A stretch of DNA of 64,000 nucleotides from Sinomicrobium weinanense (GTDB lineage: Bacteria; Bacteroidota; Bacteroidia; Flavobacteriales; Flavobacteriaceae). A model generated the notes under the pieces. It was not told where the DNA came from and searched no databases. It worked only from the letters and a program-made list of their open reading frames with translations. The stretch is taken from NCBI RefSeq assembly GCF_018863395.1, contig NZ_JAHKRR010000003.1:558001-622000 (forward strand), in the 5' to 3' direction. Of the stretch, positions 61,208-64,000 are shown piece after piece (position 1 is the first letter of the stretch; each line of letters starts with the position of its first letter). A program made the translations under genes and the position numbers.

Positions 61208-62134
61208 TTACAACAATTTATTCATTTTCAGCCAGCGTTCCAGGGCTTCCGGCCAGGAAGATTCCGTATTGTCGGACCTCCCCATACCATAACCGTGGCC
61301 TCCCTGGCGGTAAATATGCATTTCTGCAGGGACCTGATGGTCTTTTAATGCCAGGTAATAGCGTATACTGTTCTCCACCTGAACGACATTGTCATCTGTG
61401 GAATGGACAAGGAATGCGGGAGGGGTATCTTCTTTTACCTGAAGTTCATTGGAGAAGCGTTTAACAAGGTTCGGTGAAGGATGTTCCCCGATCAGGTTGG
61501 TCCTTGAGCCTTTATGGGCTATTTCCTGGTCCATTGAGATCACGGGATAAACAAGCATGGAAAAGTCGGGCCTGGCGCTTACTGCATCCCCCGGTTCGTA
61601 CACTTCTTCAGAAAAATGTGTGGACACTGTGGAAGCCAAATGTCCTCCTGCGGAAAATCCTATGATCCCGACCCTGTCTGTCTTTATATTCCATTTCGCG
61701 GCATTCCTACGGATGATACGGATGGCTTCCTGCCCGTCCTGTAACGGCCCTATGCTTTTATCTTTCATTATGGCATCGCTGGGCAGGCGGTATTGCAATA
61801 CAAATGCAGCGATACCCAGTTTATTGAACCATGCGGCAATGTCTCTTCCTTCGTGGTCAATGGCAAGGGCAGAATAGCCTCCTCCCGGACAGATCAGTAT
61901 GGCGGTACCATTAGCCTTGTCCTTTGCGGGAAGGAAGATTTCCAGGGTCGGGTCCGTTACTTTTTTTATACGGGGAGATTTTCCGTTATTGGCATATGCG
62001 GTCTCTTTTTTGTAGTCCGGGTTGCCCATTGCTCCCGGAATGGTTTCCGGCCATACTTTTATGGTGGTATTCTGGCCGTGCGATATTGTTGTGGACAATA
62101 ATGTAAAAACAGAAAGTATCAAGCAAATTTTCAT
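61208..62134 (-). CDS. Secreted alpha/beta hydrolase (acetylxylan-esterase-like)
   Basis: The 308-residue protein has a signal peptide (MKICLILSVFTLLSTTISHG). The alpha/beta-hydrolase core has the oxyanion region AILICPGGGYSALAIDHEGRDIAAWF, the nucleophile elbow GFSAGGHLAS, Asp in VHSTDDNVVQVEN and His in YRQGGHGYGMG. This matches the BD-FAE/acetylxylan esterase-like group, which removes acetyl or related esters from carbohydrates. The neighbouring GH130 gene on the same strand supports a carbohydrate role. The substrate is unknown. Confidence 0.85.
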   Translation of the reverse strand: MKICLILSVFTLLSTTISHGQNTTIKVWPETIPGAMGNPDYKKETAYANNGKSPRIKKVTDPTLEIFLPAKDKANGTAILICPGGGYSALAIDHEGRDIAAWFNKLGIAAFVLQYRLPSDAIMKDKSIGPLQDGQEAIRIIRRNAAKWNIKTDRVGIIGFSAGGHLASTVSTHFSEEVYEPGDAVSARPDFSMLVYPVISMDQEIAHKGSRTNLIGEHPSPNLVKRFSNELQVKEDTPPAFLVHSTDDNVVQVENSIRYYLALKDHQVPAEMHIYRQGGHGYGMGRSDNTESSWPEALERWLKMNKLL

Positions 62135-62396
62135 GGTTTAGGTTTTTCCGTATAAATATACATTAAACCATAGAATCCCAGTTAATTTTTCAATGAACTC
62201 ATTTAAACTTTTTCCAATTGGCTGTAAAATGATCTTCGTGTCCATTATGAAAAACCACAAAACGATGTCCTGAGTTTGCCTGCACTGAGCGTGGTACACT
62301 GAGCCTGCCGAAGTGACAGAGTTTTGAATAGTATAGCTCAAAAAAGTATTCCGGCGCTCCTCTGAACTGTTTTTTCAGGGTGTTAATAACAGGGGC
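62135..62396. other. Intergenic region between the hydrolase and GH130 genes
   Basis: No gene is evident. It holds a repeat (CACTGAGCCTGCCGAAGTG at 62297-62315) preceded by a partial copy CACTGAGCGTGGTA. AGTATAGCTCAA at 62331-62342 resembles, at 10 of 12 positions, the right end of the 21.1-kb MITE-like element. Confidence 0.4.
62297..62315. repeat. CACTGAGCCTGCCGAAGTG dispersed repeat
   Basis: This 19-mer resembles a sequence I know to be scattered through intergenic regions of many Flavobacteriia. It follows a partial copy at 62283. Confidence 0.5.
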
Positions 62397-63605
62397 TTAT
62401 GCCCGGTCCCGGAACAATTCTTTATTTCTCTCTATCTGTTCTACGATGGTGCGTACGGACCCGGCTGAAGTAAACCGGTCTGTGGGTGTATTTTTCACAT
62501 AATCCAGTAATTGGTCTATGTGCGAAGTCACCACATGGCAGCGCGTATCGGAAGAAGCGTAGTAGATGAACACCCGTCCGTCTTCTTCCATGATCCAGCC
62601 ATTGCTGAACAGTACGTTAGATACATCTCCGGTGATCTCCCGCTCGTTTGGAGCCATAAAATAACCTCCCGGCTGGTAGATGACCCTGGAGATATCGTTG
62701 AGATCGGTCATGAACATATAAAGGGTATACCGAAGCCCGGCTGCTGTGTTCCGAACGCCGTGGGCAAGGTGGAGCCAGCCTTCTTTTGTCTTCAGCGGTG
62801 CGGGGCCCAGGCCGTTCTTTAGTTCATATACGGTGTGGTATACTTTTTCCTGTATGATCTTTTCGTCTTCCACAACAGGATTGGTGATGTCTTTTATATA
62901 ACCCAGGCCTATCCCTCCACCATTACCGACCTGGATAAAGCCGTCCTGGGGACGGGTATACATAGCGTACCTGCCATTGACAAACTCCGGGTGGAGCACT
63001 ACGTTGCGTTGCTGTCCCGAATCGGATATCAGGTCTGGCAGGCGCTCCCAGTTTTTCAGATCTTTGGTCCTTGCAATTCCGGCATTGGCCACAGCAGCTC
63101 CGGTATCAGACCCGGGAGCGTCGGGGTCTTTCCGTTCCGTACAGAACACACCATATATCCAGCCGTCTTCATGTGCCGTGAGCCGCATATCGTAGACATT
63201 AACATCGGGATCGGCTGTTTCGGGAAGTTCTACCGGGTATTCCCAGAACTCAAAATTATCGATGCCATTGGGGCTTTCTGCAATTGCGATAAACGATTTT
63301 CTGTCTGCTCCTTCTACCCGTACGGCCAGCAGGTATTTGCCATTCCATTTTATGGCACCCGGATTAAAGGCGGAATTGATCATCACCCTTTCCATACCGT
63401 AGGGATTGGTCACGGCATTAAGGTCGTACCGCCACGAAACAGGTACGTGAGCCGCGGTTACGACGGGATCCCTGTATCGTTGAAAGATACTGTTACTGCT
63501 TTCCAAAGGGACGTTGGATCTTTCTATAAGTTTCCGGTGATCTTCCATCAGGGCATCGTAGTTGTTTATCTTCCTGCTTTCCCCGGCCTGGTTTGTATGG
63601 TTCAT
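62397..63605 (-). CDS. GH130-family glycoside phosphorylase
   Basis: GH130 enzymes phosphorolyse beta-mannosides such as 4-O-beta-D-mannosyl-D-glucose. The 402-residue protein has the five-bladed propeller motifs VMINSAFNPGAIKWNGKYLLAVRVEGADRKSF, YDMRLTAHEDGWIYGVFCTER, RNVVLHPEFVNGRYAMYTRPQDGF, NGLGPAPLKTKEGWLHLAHGVR and IYYASSDTRCHVVTS. These fit the mannosylglucose-phosphorylase subgroup, but I cannot fix the exact specificity. No signal peptide is present, so it is cytoplasmic. It lies 48 bases after a sodium:solute symporter gene on the same strand, which probably supplies the disaccharide. Confidence 0.88.
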   Translation of the reverse strand: MNHTNQAGESRKINNYDALMEDHRKLIERSNVPLESSNSIFQRYRDPVVTAAHVPVSWRYDLNAVTNPYGMERVMINSAFNPGAIKWNGKYLLAVRVEGADRKSFIAIAESPNGIDNFEFWEYPVELPETADPDVNVYDMRLTAHEDGWIYGVFCTERKDPDAPGSDTGAAVANAGIARTKDLKNWERLPDLISDSGQQRNVVLHPEFVNGRYAMYTRPQDGFIQVGNGGGIGLGYIKDITNPVVEDEKIIQEKVYHTVYELKNGLGPAPLKTKEGWLHLAHGVRNTAAGLRYTLYMFMTDLNDISRVIYQPGGYFMAPNEREITGDVSNVLFSNGWIMEEDGRVFIYYASSDTRCHVVTSHIDQLLDYVKNTPTDRFTSAGSVRTIVEQIERNKELFRDRA

Positions 63606-63653
63606 ATTTTTATCTTTTATTTCCTGATCTTGTTTTTTTATCGGGGCGGGATA

Positions 63654-64000
63654 TCATCCGTTCTTCCCTACCTTATCCCACCAGTTTCGCTTAAGGATCA
63701 TAAGACAGGCGGCAAGAAGGCCGAGTGAAATAAAAAGAGGGATTTCTTCCCGCATGATGAGGTATAACGGAACGACCACCAGCAGGGTTTGTGCTACGAT
63801 ACCGATCGCTACGTTAAACATGTCCCTTTTAAAATTCCTGTTCTTCTCAAATTCCGGGTCTTCGGCTATCACCTTTTGGTAAACGGGCTTCCAGAATCCC
63901 CAGGGATTGACCTGCTTATAAAAGTTTTTCAGGGTTTCTTCGTCAGTCGGCGGGGCGGAGTAGGTGCCTATAATACTGCCCAGAAGCGAGATGACCAGGA
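63654..64000 (-). CDS. Sodium:solute symporter (SSS family), C-terminal part
   Basis: The frame runs from the window edge (64000) to a stop at 63654 and gives about 115 C-terminal residues: a helix ending LLGSIIGTYSAPPTDEETLKNFYKQVNPWGFW, a hydrophilic loop and two further helices (MFNVAIGIVAQTLLVVVPLYLIM, LFISLGLLAACLMIL). The NPWGFWKPV loop and helix pattern match the end of SSS sugar symporters of Bacteroidota. The rest lies outside the window. The adjacent GH130 gene suggests a beta-mannoside as cargo. Confidence 0.75.
   Translation of the reverse strand, partial: LVISLLGSIIGTYSAPPTDEETLKNFYKQVNPWGFWKPVYQKVIAEDPEFEKNRNFKRDMFNVAIGIVAQTLLVVVPLYLIMREEIPLFISLGLLAACLMILKRNWWDKVGKNG

Noticed and set aside
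1-64000. tRNA, rRNA, CRISPR arrays or prophage
   Set aside because: Reading both strands showed no cloverleaf, rRNA segment, regular repeat-spacer array or phage structural genes.

Overview
The window is a chromosomal segment of a Bacteroidota bacterium, almost certainly a member of the Flavobacteriaceae; I cannot name the genus. The evidence is gliding-motility genes gldE and gldD downstream of mutY and ssb, a type IX secretion C-terminal sorting domain, a SusC/SusD pair, ribosomal protein L21 with a helix-hairpin-helix tail, and many promoters of the Bacteroidota type (TTG/TTTG, about 19-20 bp, TAnnTTTG). I see no tRNA, rRNA, CRISPR array or prophage.

Layout. 1-19.7 kb is mostly housekeeping: a secreted S41 peptidase, a PolB-like 3'-5' exonuclease, an EEP-family hydrolase, DUF1330 and DinB proteins, an AraC regulator, hflX, a minus-strand sufE / DUF59 / DUF2480 / DUF3078 group, a secreted M43-type metalloprotease, a cupin-like protein, recX, RNase G, a 30-residue highly basic protein, HU, then mutY-ssb-gldE-gldD. 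19.8-43.2 kb is a polysaccharide-utilisation region: a GH88 unsaturated glucuronyl hydrolase, a LacI regulator, SusC/SusD, a secreted zinc metallopeptidase-like protein, a PL8 lyase exported by the type IX system, a heparinase II/III-family lyase and a PL12-like lyase. Between the LacI gene and SusC lie a TSUP transporter and a tight three-gene signalling cluster (ATP-grasp enzyme, stand-alone receiver, hybrid histidine kinase with HPt).

43.3-52.9 kb holds an ArsR-like regulator with its EamA transporter, an M16 peptidase pair, a small membrane protein, rplU-rpmA and a siderophore-type TonB receptor. 53-59.6 kb is a minus-strand L-rhamnose catabolic operon (rhaEW fusion, rhaI, FGGY kinase, NCS1 permease). 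59.9-64 kb holds a degenerate REP-type transposase, a DUF6807 protein, an alpha/beta hydrolase, a GH130 phosphorylase and the 3' end of a sodium:solute symporter.

How the genes work together. The lyases would cut a uronic-acid polysaccharide of the glycosaminoglycan type. SusC/D imports the oligomers and GH88 splits the unsaturated disaccharides. The palindrome ACAATCGATTGT occurs in front of both GH88 and susC and is the best candidate operator for the LacI protein. The rhamnose operon handles a second sugar, but no shared operator links it to the polysaccharide locus.

Main points for a second look: the ATP-grasp/phosphorelay cluster, the shared LacI-type and ArsR-type operators, a 225-bp MITE-like insertion with 12-bp inverted ends and an 8-bp target duplication between GH88 and lacI, the 30-residue basic protein, and the purine/cytosine-type permease inside a rhamnose operon.
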